64,000 bases of DNA from CAYSPG01 sp964432885 (GCA_964432885.1 CAYSPG010000005.1:124001-188000); one strand, 5' to 3'; counted from the first letter of the stretch, positions 14,352 through 24,228 are shown. Notes: generated from the sequence alone by a model not told the origin. Program-made: numbers and translations.

Positions 14352-16532
14352 TTACAGATTCTTTAAAATGTAATCGGTCATCATCTCGTACACATGCGCA
14401 CGAGAACGCGAAATGCCGTGTGCCTGATTCGGGTAATAAAAACTATCGAACTGCTTTTTGTTTTTTACCAGTGCCTTTACCAACTCAGCCGAATTTTGAA
14501 AATGCACATTGTCATCAGCCAAACCGTGTATCAGTAAAAATTTTCCTTTTAACTTATCGGCAAAATTTTGTGGTGAGTTATCGTCATACCCTTTAGGATT
14601 TTCCTGTGGTGTTTGCAAATAACGCTCAGTATAAATGCTGTCGTAATATCGCCAGTTGGTAACAGGAGCTACCGCAATACCCACTTTGTAATAGTCGGCA
14701 CCTTTGGTCATTAATAATGAAGTCATGTAGCCGCCATAACTCCATCCATGCACACCGATGCGGTCTTTATCAACATAGGGTTGAGCTATTAAATATTTTG
14801 CTAATTCAATTTGGTCGTTAACCTCGTTATGACCCATGTTTTTATAAATAGCATCGGCAAATTCTTTACCACGGCCTGGTGTACCTCTATTGTCAACAGA
14901 AACTACGATGTAACCTTTTTGCGCAAGCAAATGATACCAAAAGTAGGATGAACCTCCCCAGCGATTAACAACCGTTTGATTGCCCGGGCCACCATAAAGA
15001 AAAACAAATACGGGATACTTTTTTGCAGCGTCAAAATCCGGAGGCTTAATCATCCATCCGTTTAACTCAATGTTTTCAGAAGTTTTAAATTTAAAGAAGT
15101 CAAACTTACCAAGATTATAATCGCCCACTTTTTTAACCAATGCAGCATTGTCTTCAAGCGTGCGAATTTTATTTCCTTTTGCATCGTATACATCGCACAC
15201 ATGTGGTTTACCAACAGCAGAATATGTATTTACAAAATATGTAAACGTAGAGTTGAAATTGGCATTGCATGTTCCAGATGGTTGAGATAAAAGTTTTTTG
15301 CTTCCCGAAAGGGTAATGGAATACACCTGCCTGTCCATCGGGCTTACTTCGGCACTTTGATAAAAACAGGTTTTTGATTTCTCATCATAACCATAGAAGC
15401 TCATCACATCAAAATTACCTTTTGTAATTTGTTTTACCATTTTTCCAGTCATGTCATACAAATACAAATGTCGCCAGCCATCTTTACTACTGCTCCATAC
15501 AAATTGTTTTTTGTCTAACAAAAAGGTAAGGTCGTTCTCAATTTCAATAAACGTTTTGTTTTCTTCGGTAAGAAGGGTTGAAGTTGTGCCGGTGGATGCA
15601 TTGCACAACAACAACTCAAGTTTGTTTTGATGGCGGTTCATTTTAAAAATGCAAAGTGTGTTTGCATCAGCCGTCCATTTAATGCGCGGAATATACTGGT
15701 TGGTTTCGGTACCCACATTTGCTTTCACTTTTTTTCCGGTAGTTAAATCATACACGTAAATATCAACCAATGAGTTTTGCTCGCCAGCTTTGGGGTACTT
15801 ATACCTCTCTTCGCGCGGATATAAACTATCGTAATACGTAAGTGTAAATTCTTTTACCAGGCTTTCGTCAAAGCGGTAATAGGCAATGTGCTTTCCATCA
15901 GGACTCCATTGATAGGATTGGCTGAATGAAAATTCCTCTTCGTAAACCCAATCGTTAGCTCCGTTAATTATTTCGTTTTTCTTTCCATCGGTTGTAATGG
16001 CGTTTTCTTTTCCGGTTAAAATATTTTTTACAAAAAGATTGTTGTCACGCACAAAAGCAATATGGTTTCCATCGGGGCTAAATTGGGCGTACATCTGTTT
16101 TCCGTTTGCCGAAACCGCTTCAAGCGATTTTGATTTTATATCATACACCAAAAAATTTGCTTTGGTACTATGTCGGTATATGTTTTCTTCTTCGGTGGTT
16201 AATAATATTTTTGATTCATCGGGGCTAAATGCGTAACCCGAAAAATCAAAGTCTTTTATTTCGGCCAAACTTTTAGCTAATGAAAAATTTAGCAAGGTAT
16301 CTTTTGCATTTCCGGTTTTGTAGTCGTAGCGTATAATGTTGTTTTCTTTATCAATGTCGGAATAGTGCAATCCATCTTTCATGCTGTTAAGCTGGCTTAC
16401 GGTTTTCGAAAAAAATGTAGGTGCGCTCCACAGTTCGGAATAGGAAAGGTTTTTTAAAGTTTTTGGTTGAGCATAAATGGTTAGGTTGCCAGCAATAAAA
16501 AGTGCAATGGAGAGGATAATTTTATTGTTCAT
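14352..16532 (-). CDS. S9 family dipeptidyl peptidase (DPP IV/PTP type), exported
   Basis: 726 residues from the ATG at 16532, which begins a signal peptide (MNNKIILSIALFIAGNLTIYAQ); an ATG eight codons upstream is less likely, since a -7 element (16554-16561) overlaps it. The N-terminal half is the DPPIV beta-propeller (YAFSPDESKILLTTEEENIY, WVYEEEFSFSQSYQWSPDGK with the EE pair that binds the substrate N-terminus). The C-terminal alpha/beta-hydrolase has the Ser in GWSYGGYM, the Asp in GLADDNVHF and the His in NQAHGIS. It should release dipeptides or tripeptides after proline in the periplasm. A second family member lies at 36102-38270. No operon partner. Confidence 0.94.
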   Translation of the reverse strand: MNNKIILSIALFIAGNLTIYAQPKTLKNLSYSELWSAPTFFSKTVSQLNSMKDGLHYSDIDKENNIIRYDYKTGNAKDTLLNFSLAKSLAEIKDFDFSGYAFSPDESKILLTTEEENIYRHSTKANFLVYDIKSKSLEAVSANGKQMYAQFSPDGNHIAFVRDNNLFVKNILTGKENAITTDGKKNEIINGANDWVYEEEFSFSQSYQWSPDGKHIAYYRFDESLVKEFTLTYYDSLYPREERYKYPKAGEQNSLVDIYVYDLTTGKKVKANVGTETNQYIPRIKWTADANTLCIFKMNRHQNKLELLLCNASTGTTSTLLTEENKTFIEIENDLTFLLDKKQFVWSSSKDGWRHLYLYDMTGKMVKQITKGNFDVMSFYGYDEKSKTCFYQSAEVSPMDRQVYSITLSGSKKLLSQPSGTCNANFNSTFTYFVNTYSAVGKPHVCDVYDAKGNKIRTLEDNAALVKKVGDYNLGKFDFFKFKTSENIELNGWMIKPPDFDAAKKYPVFVFLYGGPGNQTVVNRWGGSSYFWYHLLAQKGYIVVSVDNRGTPGRGKEFADAIYKNMGHNEVNDQIELAKYLIAQPYVDKDRIGVHGWSYGGYMTSLLMTKGADYYKVGIAVAPVTNWRYYDSIYTERYLQTPQENPKGYDDNSPQNFADKLKGKFLLIHGLADDNVHFQNSAELVKALVKNKKQFDSFYYPNQAHGISRSRAHVYEMMTDYILKNL

Positions 16533-16553
16533 GTAAATGTTAAATTTAGATTT

Positions 16554-16561
16554 CAAACGTA
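16554..16561 (-). promoter_or_regulatory. -7 promoter element of the S9 peptidase gene
   Basis: TACGTTTG on the minus strand, exact TAnnTTTG, 22 bases upstream of the ATG at 16532. No clear -33 TTG at the usual distance. Confidence 0.4.
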
Positions 16562-16600
16562 AATAAATGCAATTATAAGATGTAGTTAACGAGTGTTAAA

Positions 16601-18130
16601 CTATTTTTTCCAGTTGGCTGTGTAAACTGTAAAGCGTTGGTTATCGACAATGGCAGTAATTGTTTTTTGCAGTTCAGGCACCGATTCAAAAACATTTTTT
16701 TTTGATTTATTAAGAATTAGTATACAGTCAAACGGAAGGGTTAATGCTTCCAGTATCTGGTCGCGTTCCCAATGTATCACACAAAATCCCTGCCTGTCCA
16801 TCATAATAAAGGGAATGTTGCTGCTGTAGGAGTTAAGCATCAGAATTTTTTTTGATTTGTCAATACCTATTTTATCCAAAAAAACATTTGCATCTTTAAA
16901 TGCAAGTTGCATTTGATAGCTCATATCATTGGTTTTACTGCCGCAACGCTGTTTTAAGGTTTTATTGCAATCAACAAACGCAACTATTGCAAATGCTGAA
17001 AAAAGTACAGTTGAACAAACAAGCACTATTTTTTTTCTCCAGTTAATGATGCTTAAAAACAAAACAACCATAAGCAATGCAAGTGCAAAAAAAGTATCAA
17101 GGCAATAATAATCGTGATTAAACTGGCTTTGCATTAAAAAATAAAACGCAGTGCATCCCAAAAACAGTATAAGGCTTAATTGAAACATTGATTTTTGAAT
17201 TTTGGAAAGCGAATGTTTATTTAAAATCAATTGACCCATTCCAAAAACAATAAGCAGTAACATTAGCAGGTAATGCCATTTGGTAAAATAATGCAGCACC
17301 CAGTTGTTATATGCTTCCATAAATACTTCTGCAAACCACTTTAAGTCCAAAGGGCGAATTGTTCCTAAAAATGCCGAGCCGTATATTTTTTGCAGGTGGA
17401 TATTGTATAGCCTGTAGACAATAATGATGGTAAAGGCTGAAAAAAAATAAAGCAAAACCTTTCCTACATTTTTTTTATCCTTAATAATTATCAATACCTG
17501 ATGAATAAAAAATGCTGTGAGGTAAATTAAAAATGTCATCCGCGAAAGCGAAGCAACGGTTAAACATAGCAGTGCAAAAAGCAGATAACGGTTTTGGTTA
17601 TTTGATAAATACAAATAATATAAATATAATGCACAAAGTGTTAATGCAAACGATGGAATTGTAGGAATAAATCCAGCCTGAAAATAATTGTATAGCGGGC
17701 ATGTAAATGTAAAAGCGGTTATTAAAAATGCGGGTAAAACATTTTTAGTAATTAAAAACGTAAATCTGAATAAGCAAAACAAGCCTGTAAGGGCAAGCAA
17801 TAAAGTAACCAGCCTGCATACCATTACTGAGCGTGTATTAAACAGTTTCATAATTACAGCGCTTAGGTAGTCGTAAACAGGTAAGTCGGCAGCGGTTATT
17901 CCTAGATATTGTGTTTGTTTAACTACAGGTTTTATTTGTGGATTTAGGTAATAGGTTTGGGGATGAAATAAGTCAAGTCCGTTTTTGGTAAAGCCAAGAG
18001 TAAGTGCATAATGATCGCTTTGTGTCCATGCATGCATATACATTGGAAACTGTGTAATTAAATTGCGGTAATAATAAAACGAAAGGCATATAACCAGCAG
18101 CCAAAAAGCAAGTATGTGTTTTGTTTTCAA
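16601..18130 (-). CDS. Polytopic GT-C type glycosyltransferase
   Basis: 509 residues with about 11 hydrophobic segments. The first loop after helix 1 reads MHAWTQSDHYALTLGF and carries an Asp, matching the acidic residue that binds the lipid-phosphate sugar donor in GT39/ArnT/PMT enzymes. The C-terminal part is a soluble periplasmic domain (DANVFLDKIGIDKSKKILML). The start is a TTG at 18130; no upstream ATG is in frame before a stop and the next Met is at residue 30. A TAGGTTTG motif overlaps the start. It should transfer a sugar from a polyprenyl phosphate donor to an envelope acceptor; the acceptor is unknown. It is divergent from the asparagine synthetase gene. Confidence 0.8.
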   Translation of the reverse strand: MKTKHILAFWLLVICLSFYYYRNLITQFPMYMHAWTQSDHYALTLGFTKNGLDLFHPQTYYLNPQIKPVVKQTQYLGITAADLPVYDYLSAVIMKLFNTRSVMVCRLVTLLLALTGLFCLFRFTFLITKNVLPAFLITAFTFTCPLYNYFQAGFIPTIPSFALTLCALYLYYLYLSNNQNRYLLFALLCLTVASLSRMTFLIYLTAFFIHQVLIIIKDKKNVGKVLLYFFSAFTIIIVYRLYNIHLQKIYGSAFLGTIRPLDLKWFAEVFMEAYNNWVLHYFTKWHYLLMLLLIVFGMGQLILNKHSLSKIQKSMFQLSLILFLGCTAFYFLMQSQFNHDYYCLDTFFALALLMVVLFLSIINWRKKIVLVCSTVLFSAFAIVAFVDCNKTLKQRCGSKTNDMSYQMQLAFKDANVFLDKIGIDKSKKILMLNSYSSNIPFIMMDRQGFCVIHWERDQILEALTLPFDCILILNKSKKNVFESVPELQKTITAIVDNQRFTVYTANWKK

Positions 18131-18359
18131 ACCTAAAATTTATTTTATAAAAATAAAAAAGCATCCATTACAGAATTGAGCATACAAAGAAAACTTTTAG
18201 TTTATCTGGAAAACACAAATCATATACTTTTACATCGCAGGTATTTAATTAATTTGTACTTGTTTTTATAACAGCCGAAACTATGTTGTCATTCAAATCG
18301 CAAAATTCCTCCAAAGTCAAAATTTCGCATTTCTCATCAAACAATAAACTTTTTCTTTT

Positions 18360-20252
18360 ATGTGCGGTATAACCGGAGCCATAGCTTTTACCATTGGGGG
18401 GAAAAATAAATTATCTCTTGTTAATTCGGCTACCGATTGCATAGCCAGCCGAGGACCTGACGGGCATGGAGTTTTTACTGACAGCTTTATTGCACTTGGC
18501 CACCGCAGGCTTTCTATTATTGATACAAGCAATGCAGCAGCACAACCTTTAACGGATGCAAGCGGACGCTATACCATAATTTTTAACGGAGAGTTTTTTA
18601 ATTACAGGGAGCACAGGCAGCAATTGTTGCAAAAAGGAGTTTTATTAAAAAGCGAAAGCGACACCGAAGTTTTATTAAACCTGTACATACATGAAAAAGA
18701 AAAATGCTTAGATAAAGTAAATGGCTTTTTTGCCTTAGCAATTTACGATAAGGAAGAGAAAACTGTTTTCATTGCACGAGATAGAATGGGAGTAAAGCCG
18801 CTGATATATTTTGCTAATGATGATAATTTTTTGTTTGCATCAGAAATGAAAGCCATGTATGCTTTGGGAATACCCAAGATGATTGATGACACTTCATTAT
18901 TTCAATATCTACAACTTAATTACATTCCTCAACCATATTCTATTTTTAAAAATGTATTTAAGCTAAAGCCAGGGCATTACATTACATTAAAAGCCGGAGA
19001 AAAGAATACTGTTGCAGAAAAAAAATACTATCAAATCCCATTTTCTGAAAACACGCAGCAAATTTCATACACATCAGCGCAAGATAAATTAATTGAGTTG
19101 ATGGAACAATCGGTAAAAAGAAGGTTGGTGAGTGATGTTCCGCTTGGCGCCTTTTTAAGTGGTGGAATTGATTCGTCAGTAATTGTTGCTATTGCGGCAA
19201 AGCATGTAAAAAATTTTCATACATACAGCATAGGGTATAAAGACGAACCTTTTTTTGACGAAACATATTATGCAAATCTGGTTGCTAAAATGCATGGCAC
19301 CAATCATACAGTGTTCAAGTTAAGCAATGATGAGTTGTTTGAAAATTTAGATGCGATATTAAATTATGTTGATGAGCCTTTTGCCGACTCATCAGCTATT
19401 GCTGTAAATATTTTAAGCAAGTACACACGAAAACATGTAACTGTAGCATTAAGCGGTGACGGTGCAGATGAACTATTTGGAGGTTACAATAAACATCGTG
19501 CCGAGTGGATAATTCGTAATCGTCCGATTGCCAATGCAGGAATGAAAATTGCTTCTGTTTTGCTTACAAAAAATAAAGGATCACGACAATCATTGTTTTC
19601 GAATAAAGTACGGCAGGTACACCGCTTTGCCGAGGGTGCTAAACTTAGCCCTGGTGAACGTTATTACAGATGGTGCGCTTTTGTTGATGAGCAGGATGTA
19701 GAAAAGCTTTTTTATTTAAAAGAGAAAAAAGATTTTTTTAAACGTAAGCAGAATATTACGCAGGCAATTACCGGAGCTAAAAATTTGAATGATGTTTTAT
19801 TAACCGACATGCAATTGGTTTTAGCAGGAGATATGCTCACAAAAGTGGATAGCATGAGTATGGCTAACAGTTTAGAGGTGCGTAATCCGTTTTTGGATTA
19901 TGAGCTAATAAACTTTGCATTTAGCCTTCCATCTGATTATAAAATTGATAAAGCGCACCAAAAGAAAATAGTAAAAGATGCCTTTAGAAATATTTTGCCT
20001 CCACAATTATACACTCGCAGGAAAAAAGGATTTGAGGTACCTCTTTTAAAATGGTTTAAAACCGAATTAAAATCAAAGATTGAAAACGAATGGTTAGAGG
20101 AGAGTTTTATTCGGGAGCAAAATATTTTTGATGTAAACGAAATCAGAATATTAAAGCAACAATTGTTTTCAAATAATCCGGGCGAAATACACGCTCGCAT
20201 TTGGGGATTAATTGTTTTTCAAAACTGGTTTAAAAGGTGGTTTGCTGTTTAG
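18360..20252 (+). CDS. asnB: Asparagine synthetase, glutamine-hydrolysing
   Basis: 630 residues. The start ATG is followed by Cys (MCGITGAIAF), so Cys becomes the N-terminal nucleophile of the class II glutaminase domain (1 to about 210; also RGPDGHG, RRLSIID, NGEFFNY). The synthetase domain (from about 230) has the PP-loop SGGIDSSV near 267 and ALSGDGADELFGGY. It makes asparagine (or amidates a related acceptor) from aspartate, ATP and glutamine. Homologues also sit in exopolysaccharide clusters and the divergent neighbour is a glycosyltransferase, so amidation of an envelope sugar or peptide is possible. Only one neighbour supports that, so plain AsnB is the safer call. Confidence 0.93.
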   Translation: MCGITGAIAFTIGGKNKLSLVNSATDCIASRGPDGHGVFTDSFIALGHRRLSIIDTSNAAAQPLTDASGRYTIIFNGEFFNYREHRQQLLQKGVLLKSESDTEVLLNLYIHEKEKCLDKVNGFFALAIYDKEEKTVFIARDRMGVKPLIYFANDDNFLFASEMKAMYALGIPKMIDDTSLFQYLQLNYIPQPYSIFKNVFKLKPGHYITLKAGEKNTVAEKKYYQIPFSENTQQISYTSAQDKLIELMEQSVKRRLVSDVPLGAFLSGGIDSSVIVAIAAKHVKNFHTYSIGYKDEPFFDETYYANLVAKMHGTNHTVFKLSNDELFENLDAILNYVDEPFADSSAIAVNILSKYTRKHVTVALSGDGADELFGGYNKHRAEWIIRNRPIANAGMKIASVLLTKNKGSRQSLFSNKVRQVHRFAEGAKLSPGERYYRWCAFVDEQDVEKLFYLKEKKDFFKRKQNITQAITGAKNLNDVLLTDMQLVLAGDMLTKVDSMSMANSLEVRNPFLDYELINFAFSLPSDYKIDKAHQKKIVKDAFRNILPPQLYTRRKKGFEVPLLKWFKTELKSKIENEWLEESFIREQNIFDVNEIRILKQQLFSNNPGEIHARIWGLIVFQNWFKRWFAV

Positions 20253-20387
20253 GCAAGCGCTTTTTATTAATGCTTTTAAAGTCAATTTTAATATTTAACG
20301 TAAATGGTGGGGGGTATTTTGTTGTGCTGGTTGTTAAAGCAGGTTTTACTTTTTAGATACATTCAAGAAATAATTTCCAATTTATAT

Positions 20388-20419
20388 TTTGTGGTATGAA
20401 ATATTTTGCATTAACTTTG
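20388..20419 (+). promoter_or_regulatory. Bacteroidota promoter (TTTG, 20 bp, TAACTTTG)
   Basis: TTTG at 20388-20391 and TAACTTTG at 20412-20419 with a 20-bp spacer match both elements of the Bacteroidota consensus. Transcription would start near 20425, leaving a leader of about 25 bases before the ATG at 20451. Confidence 0.6.
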
Positions 20420-20450
20420 CGTTACAAAGTACTTTTAATTATAAAGAAAA

Positions 20451-21089
20451 ATGGACAAACAACAAGAACAATTAGAAACGTTGAAAGAAATTCGTGTGTT
20501 GATGGAGCGTTCGTCACGGTTTATTTCGCTCAGTGGTTTTTCAGGAGTAATTGCGGGTGTCATGGCTCTTGCGGGTGTAGTGGCAGTTTATTGGCGTTTT
20601 GGTTTTTTATTCTCCGATGAAGGGTATTACAAACTAGCAATTTTAAGTAATGGTGAACAAAATCTTTTGTTTTATCAATTTATAATAACGGATGCAGCTA
20701 TTGTATTGCTGGTTTCGTTGATTGCAGCAAGAATTTTAACAATTAAAAAGGCAAAGAAACATGGTGTGCCTGTTTGGGATATTACTGCTAAACGCCTTTT
20801 GATTAATATGCTTATTCCTCTTATTGCAGGAGGTATTTATTGCGTAATTCTGTTTTGTCATAACGCCATAGCTTTTATTGCCCCATCTACACTTATTTTT
20901 TATGGCATGGCGTTGTTAAACGCAGGGAAATACACATTAAATGATGTGCGTTATCTTGGAGTTGTACAGCTTATAATAGGCCTTATTGCAATAGCAGAAA
21001 TTGAACATGGCCTTTTATTTTGGGCATTGGGGTTTGGGGTTGTGCACATTGTGTATGGTATAACAATGTATTATAAATACGAACGGTGA
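20451..21089 (+). CDS. Five- to six-helix membrane protein of a regulator operon
   Basis: 212 residues. A polar N-terminus (MDKQQEQLETLKEIRVLMER) precedes five or six hydrophobic segments, among them FSGVIAGVMALAGVVAVYWR, AAIVLLVSLIAARIL and LLINMLIPLIAGGIYCVILF. No catalytic motif is visible and I do not know a named function. It is first in an operon: its TGA overlaps the GTG start of the winged-helix regulator by four bases, and a DUF4153 membrane protein follows. A membrane sensor or transporter controlled with its regulator is a reasonable inference. Confidence 0.85.
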   Translation: MDKQQEQLETLKEIRVLMERSSRFISLSGFSGVIAGVMALAGVVAVYWRFGFLFSDEGYYKLAILSNGEQNLLFYQFIITDAAIVLLVSLIAARILTIKKAKKHGVPVWDITAKRLLINMLIPLIAGGIYCVILFCHNAIAFIAPSTLIFYGMALLNAGKYTLNDVRYLGVVQLIIGLIAIAEIEHGLLFWALGFGVVHIVYGITMYYKYER

Positions 21090-21385
21090 AAAATTATATT
21101 GAAGATTTAAACAAAGCTTTTGAGAGTAGAGTACGGCTGGGTATAATGTCAATACTGGTTGTAAACGATTTTGTTGACTTTGCCACACTTAAAGGTCAAT
21201 TGCAAGTTACGGATGGCAATTTGGCAAGTCATATAAGTGCACTTAAAAAATTAAACTATATCCAAATTAAGAAACAGTTTGTTCAACAAAAACCCAATAC
21301 ATCCTATGCGGCAACTATATCAGGAAAAAAAGCATTTACCGAACACCTTGATGCTCTTGAGCGGCTTATCAGCTTATCCAACTGA
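21086..21385 (+). CDS. Winged-helix transcriptional regulator (HTH_34 type)
   Basis: 99 residues. Residues about 12-90 form a winged helix: RLGIMSILVVNDFVDFATLK, the recognition helix DGNLASHISALKKL, and a beta wing ending in YAATISGKKAF. This fits the HTH_34/MarR-like family whose members repress or activate neighbouring genes. The start is GTG, embedded in the TGA of the preceding gene (GTGA, 4-bp overlap), so translation is probably coupled. Cotranscription with two membrane protein genes makes autoregulation of the operon likely. No ligand pocket can be judged from the sequence. Confidence 0.9.
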   Translation: MKNYIEDLNKAFESRVRLGIMSILVVNDFVDFATLKGQLQVTDGNLASHISALKKLNYIQIKKQFVQQKPNTSYAATISGKKAFTEHLDALERLISLSN

Positions 21386-21438
21386 TTTAATTAAAAGCAA
21401 AATAAATCTGATAAATAATTTGAAAAAATAAACATATC

Positions 21439-22683
21439 ATGAAAGAAGAAATAATCAGCAACATTGAAAACCCGAAAGAACTGGAAAGGCTTTACCGGGA
21501 AAATAAAATTGGTTTTGAAAAAGAATTTAATCTTGTTTATCCTGAGATTAGTGATAAAGCAATGGCTAAATTCTGGCACGAGCGTCTTAATTTTGGAGGC
21601 GGAGAAATATCATGGGGCTCTCGCAATGAGCTTTTGTTTGTGGTTGTTGCATCATTTATAGCAGGACTGGTTGCCAAAATTCCCGAGTTTATTTCAATTA
21701 AGGAAGATATTTTTTATCCACGCAATATTTCTTTTATTGTATTTCCTTTTTTGGCAGCGTATTTCGCCTGGAAACAAAAGTTGAAATCACCAAAGCTCAT
21801 TGTAATTCCTATAATTTTTATTGTTTCGGCCATTTATATTAACCTGCTTCCAAACAATTTGAAAAGCGACACCCTGATTTTAGCATGCATACATTTACCC
21901 TTGTTTTTATGGGCAACATTAGGTTTTACATTTGTTGGGGGCATGTTAAACAACTATGGCAGGCGAATAGAATTTTTAAGATACAATGGCGACCTTGTGG
22001 TAATGGCAGCCGTAATGGTTATTGCAGGTGGCTTGCTTACGGGAATTACGCTTGGGCTTTTTGAACTCATCGGTCTTAAAATTCATGAGTTTTACTTTAA
22101 GTATGTTGTGGTATGGGGGGCTGCGTCTATACCCATTATTGGTACATATTTAGTGCAAACAAATCCTCAGCTTGTAAATAAAGTATCTCCAATTATAGCT
22201 CGTATTTTTACACCACTGGTTCTTGTTACACTTGTTGTTTATCTTTTGGCTGTAATTTATACAGGTAAAAATCCATATAACGACAGGGAATTTTTATTGC
22301 TTTTTAATTTCATGTTGATTGGGGTGATGGCAATTATATTGTTTTCGATAACAGCAAGTTCGAAAACTTCGGGCAATAAACTTGCAATGGTGCTATTGCT
22401 ATGCCTGTCAATTGTAACAATAGTTGTAAACAGTGTTGCTTTGTCAGCCATTTTATTCAGAATATCAGAGTGGGGGATAACACCAAACAGGCTTGCTGTT
22501 ATGGGGGGCAATGTTTTAATACTTATTAATTTGCTGATTGTAACATACAGATTGTATAATGTTGTTACAAATAAAAGCGGAATAGTCGAAGTTGAAAACG
22601 CTATTGCAATGTTTTTGCCGTTTTATACATTGTGGACTATAATAGTAGCCTTTGCTTTTCCTTTATTATTTTGGTTTAGCTAA
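21439..22683 (+). CDS. DUF4153-like polytopic membrane protein
   Basis: 414 residues. A charged N-terminus of about 60 residues (MKEEIISNIENPKELERLYR) precedes some 10 to 11 hydrophobic helices, such as NELLFVVVASFIAGLVAKIP and VVMAAVMVIAGGLLTGITLG. A segment reads YTGKNPYNDREFLLLFNFML. The pattern agrees with the DUF4153 family, whose role is not known to me. It is third in the operon begun at 20451, 53 bp after the regulator gene. Its end faces the MBL hydrolase gene on the other strand with a 15-bp gap and no obvious terminator. Confidence 0.82.
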   Translation: MKEEIISNIENPKELERLYRENKIGFEKEFNLVYPEISDKAMAKFWHERLNFGGGEISWGSRNELLFVVVASFIAGLVAKIPEFISIKEDIFYPRNISFIVFPFLAAYFAWKQKLKSPKLIVIPIIFIVSAIYINLLPNNLKSDTLILACIHLPLFLWATLGFTFVGGMLNNYGRRIEFLRYNGDLVVMAAVMVIAGGLLTGITLGLFELIGLKIHEFYFKYVVVWGAASIPIIGTYLVQTNPQLVNKVSPIIARIFTPLVLVTLVVYLLAVIYTGKNPYNDREFLLLFNFMLIGVMAIILFSITASSKTSGNKLAMVLLLCLSIVTIVVNSVALSAILFRISEWGITPNRLAVMGGNVLILINLLIVTYRLYNVVTNKSGIVEVENAIAMFLPFYTLWTIIVAFAFPLLFWFS

Positions 22684-22698
22684 AAAGCGCTGTCGGGT

Positions 22699-23565
22699 TT
22701 AAATTTTAAATATCTCACCCTGCCGAATTCCTTTTTCGGTTTGGGTAAGGCGGCAACATTCATTAACAGGGTCATGCTCAAAAAATAGCGTAAAGTTTTG
22801 TGTTAATGCATGATTTAAAAAAGCAGCTTTTTCTTTTAAGGTTACCAAAGGCTTTGTGTCGTACGCCATAACATAGGGCAACGGAATATGAGCAACCGAT
22901 GGTAGTAAGTCAGCCACAAAAGCAATTTTGTTAGTGCCCGATTCAAATACGGGTACCATCATGGCATCGGTATGGCCACGCGCAACAAAAATTTTTACGT
23001 CAGTATGAAAATTGTTTTGCGAAATAACTTCTATTCCTGAGGTATCATCAGCATTACCTTGAATAAATTTTAATTGTCCGCTTTCTTGAATTGGCAAAAT
23101 ATTTTCTTTTAAAAAACTAGCTTTTTCACGCGCATTTGGTTTGGTGGCCCACTCCCATTGGTCGGCATGGCTCCAGTACACAGCGTTTTTAAATGCGGGC
23201 TCATATCCGGTTTTATCTTTATTCCATTGAATGCTACCTCCACAATGGTCAAAGTGAAGATGAGACAAAAACACATCGGTAATATCATCGCATGTAAAGC
23301 CATGTTTTTTTAGTGATTTTTCCAATGTATCGTTGCCATGCAAATAGTAATGGCCAAAAAATTTTTCGCTTTGTTTATTTCCAATTCCATTGTCAACTAA
23401 AATTAGCCGCTTACCATCTTGCACAAGTAAACAACGCAGCGCCCATGAGCACATGTTGTTTTCATCGGCTTGGTTTAAGTTATTCCAAATAGATTTAGGT
23501 ACTACACCAAACATGGCGCCACCATCTAACTTAAAGTAACCTGTGTTTACTGAATAAAATTGCAT
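22699..23565 (-). CDS. MBL-fold metallo-hydrolase
   Basis: 288 residues. The metal site is SHLHFDHCGG (HxHxDH), with further ligands expected in ARGHTDAM and near FVADLLPS, and a late His in FFEHDP. The overall pattern fits the lactonase-like branch of the metallo-beta-lactamase superfamily, which binds two metals and opens lactones or esters. The exact substrate cannot be read. No signal peptide, so probably cytoplasmic. It is the last gene in the minus-strand run from 28209 and follows the DUF6580-like gene after 26 bp. Confidence 0.9.
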   Translation of the reverse strand: MQFYSVNTGYFKLDGGAMFGVVPKSIWNNLNQADENNMCSWALRCLLVQDGKRLILVDNGIGNKQSEKFFGHYYLHGNDTLEKSLKKHGFTCDDITDVFLSHLHFDHCGGSIQWNKDKTGYEPAFKNAVYWSHADQWEWATKPNAREKASFLKENILPIQESGQLKFIQGNADDTSGIEVISQNNFHTDVKIFVARGHTDAMMVPVFESGTNKIAFVADLLPSVAHIPLPYVMAYDTKPLVTLKEKAAFLNHALTQNFTLFFEHDPVNECCRLTQTEKGIRQGEIFKI

Positions 23566-23591
23566 TGAAGTAAAGAAGAGAATTTTACAAA

Positions 23592-24137
23592 CTATGCTTT
23601 AACTAATGCAGGGAATTTCCACTTGGTAATGGAATAGGCTCCAAATAATATAAGGTTGTAAAACAAATCGCCCATAATGGTTCCTCCAAAAAATGGAATG
23701 GCTTTGATGTAGCAGTCAATTAAACCAGCAGTAGTAACCGGATAAAATCCGCTAAAAAGCCACATGCCAAAGTTGGTTACAAAAAAGAAAATGAGCGAGC
23801 CTACCAGAGAGCATACCATTATAGTTTGGCGCTGTACCAATTTTCGCAGATAAAAACCAAGGGTAGTTATTAATGCAAAACTTCCATACACCCAAAGTAT
23901 GCCTGGATAAAACAATTGAGAGCTGGTAAAAACAGCCAGTAAAATGTCGCTAATAAACAATGCAAGCAGTGGAATTGCAAATGCTTTTCGCTTATCGGTA
24001 AGATAAGTTCCACCAAATAATGCCATTGCACCAATAGGGGTAAAATTTAATGGATGTGGAAGAAGTCTGCTAACGGCTGCAAGTAAAACAGCAACTGCAA
24101 TAAATTTTGTTTTGTTATCTGACAAAAAATTATTCAT
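23592..24137 (-). CDS. DUF6580-like membrane protein (possible ECF transporter S component)
   Basis: 181 residues from the ATG at 24137; a longer frame upstream would run into aroE and lies upstream of its own -7 element. Five or six helices, among them FIAVAVLLAAVSRLLPHP, FAIPLLALFISDILLAVF and TIMVCSLVGSLIFFFVTNFG. The N-terminal HPLNFTPIGAMALFGGTYL and FSGFYPVTTAGLIDCYIKAI fit the DUF6580 family, which resembles the substrate-binding subunits of ECF vitamin transporters. The solute is unknown and no ATPase or T component is nearby. A -7 element at 24157-24164 suggests it can be transcribed separately from aroE. Confidence 0.82.
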   Translation of the reverse strand: MNNFLSDNKTKFIAVAVLLAAVSRLLPHPLNFTPIGAMALFGGTYLTDKRKAFAIPLLALFISDILLAVFTSSQLFYPGILWVYGSFALITTLGFYLRKLVQRQTIMVCSLVGSLIFFFVTNFGMWLFSGFYPVTTAGLIDCYIKAIPFFGGTIMGDLFYNLILFGAYSITKWKFPALVKA

Positions 24138-24156
24138 GATATAATTGTTTAAGCCG

Positions 24157-24164
24157 CAAATATA
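24157..24164 (-). promoter_or_regulatory. -7 promoter element before the DUF6580-like gene
   Basis: TATATTTG on the minus strand, exact TAnnTTTG, 20 bases before the ATG at 24137, in the 91-bp gap after aroE. It marks a possible internal promoter in the gene run. Confidence 0.45.
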
Positions 24165-24228
24165 AAAAAGTTGAACAGGTTGTTTATGTTGGTTTATCAG
24201 AAGTTTGTGTTTTATACAAAACAGGTTA

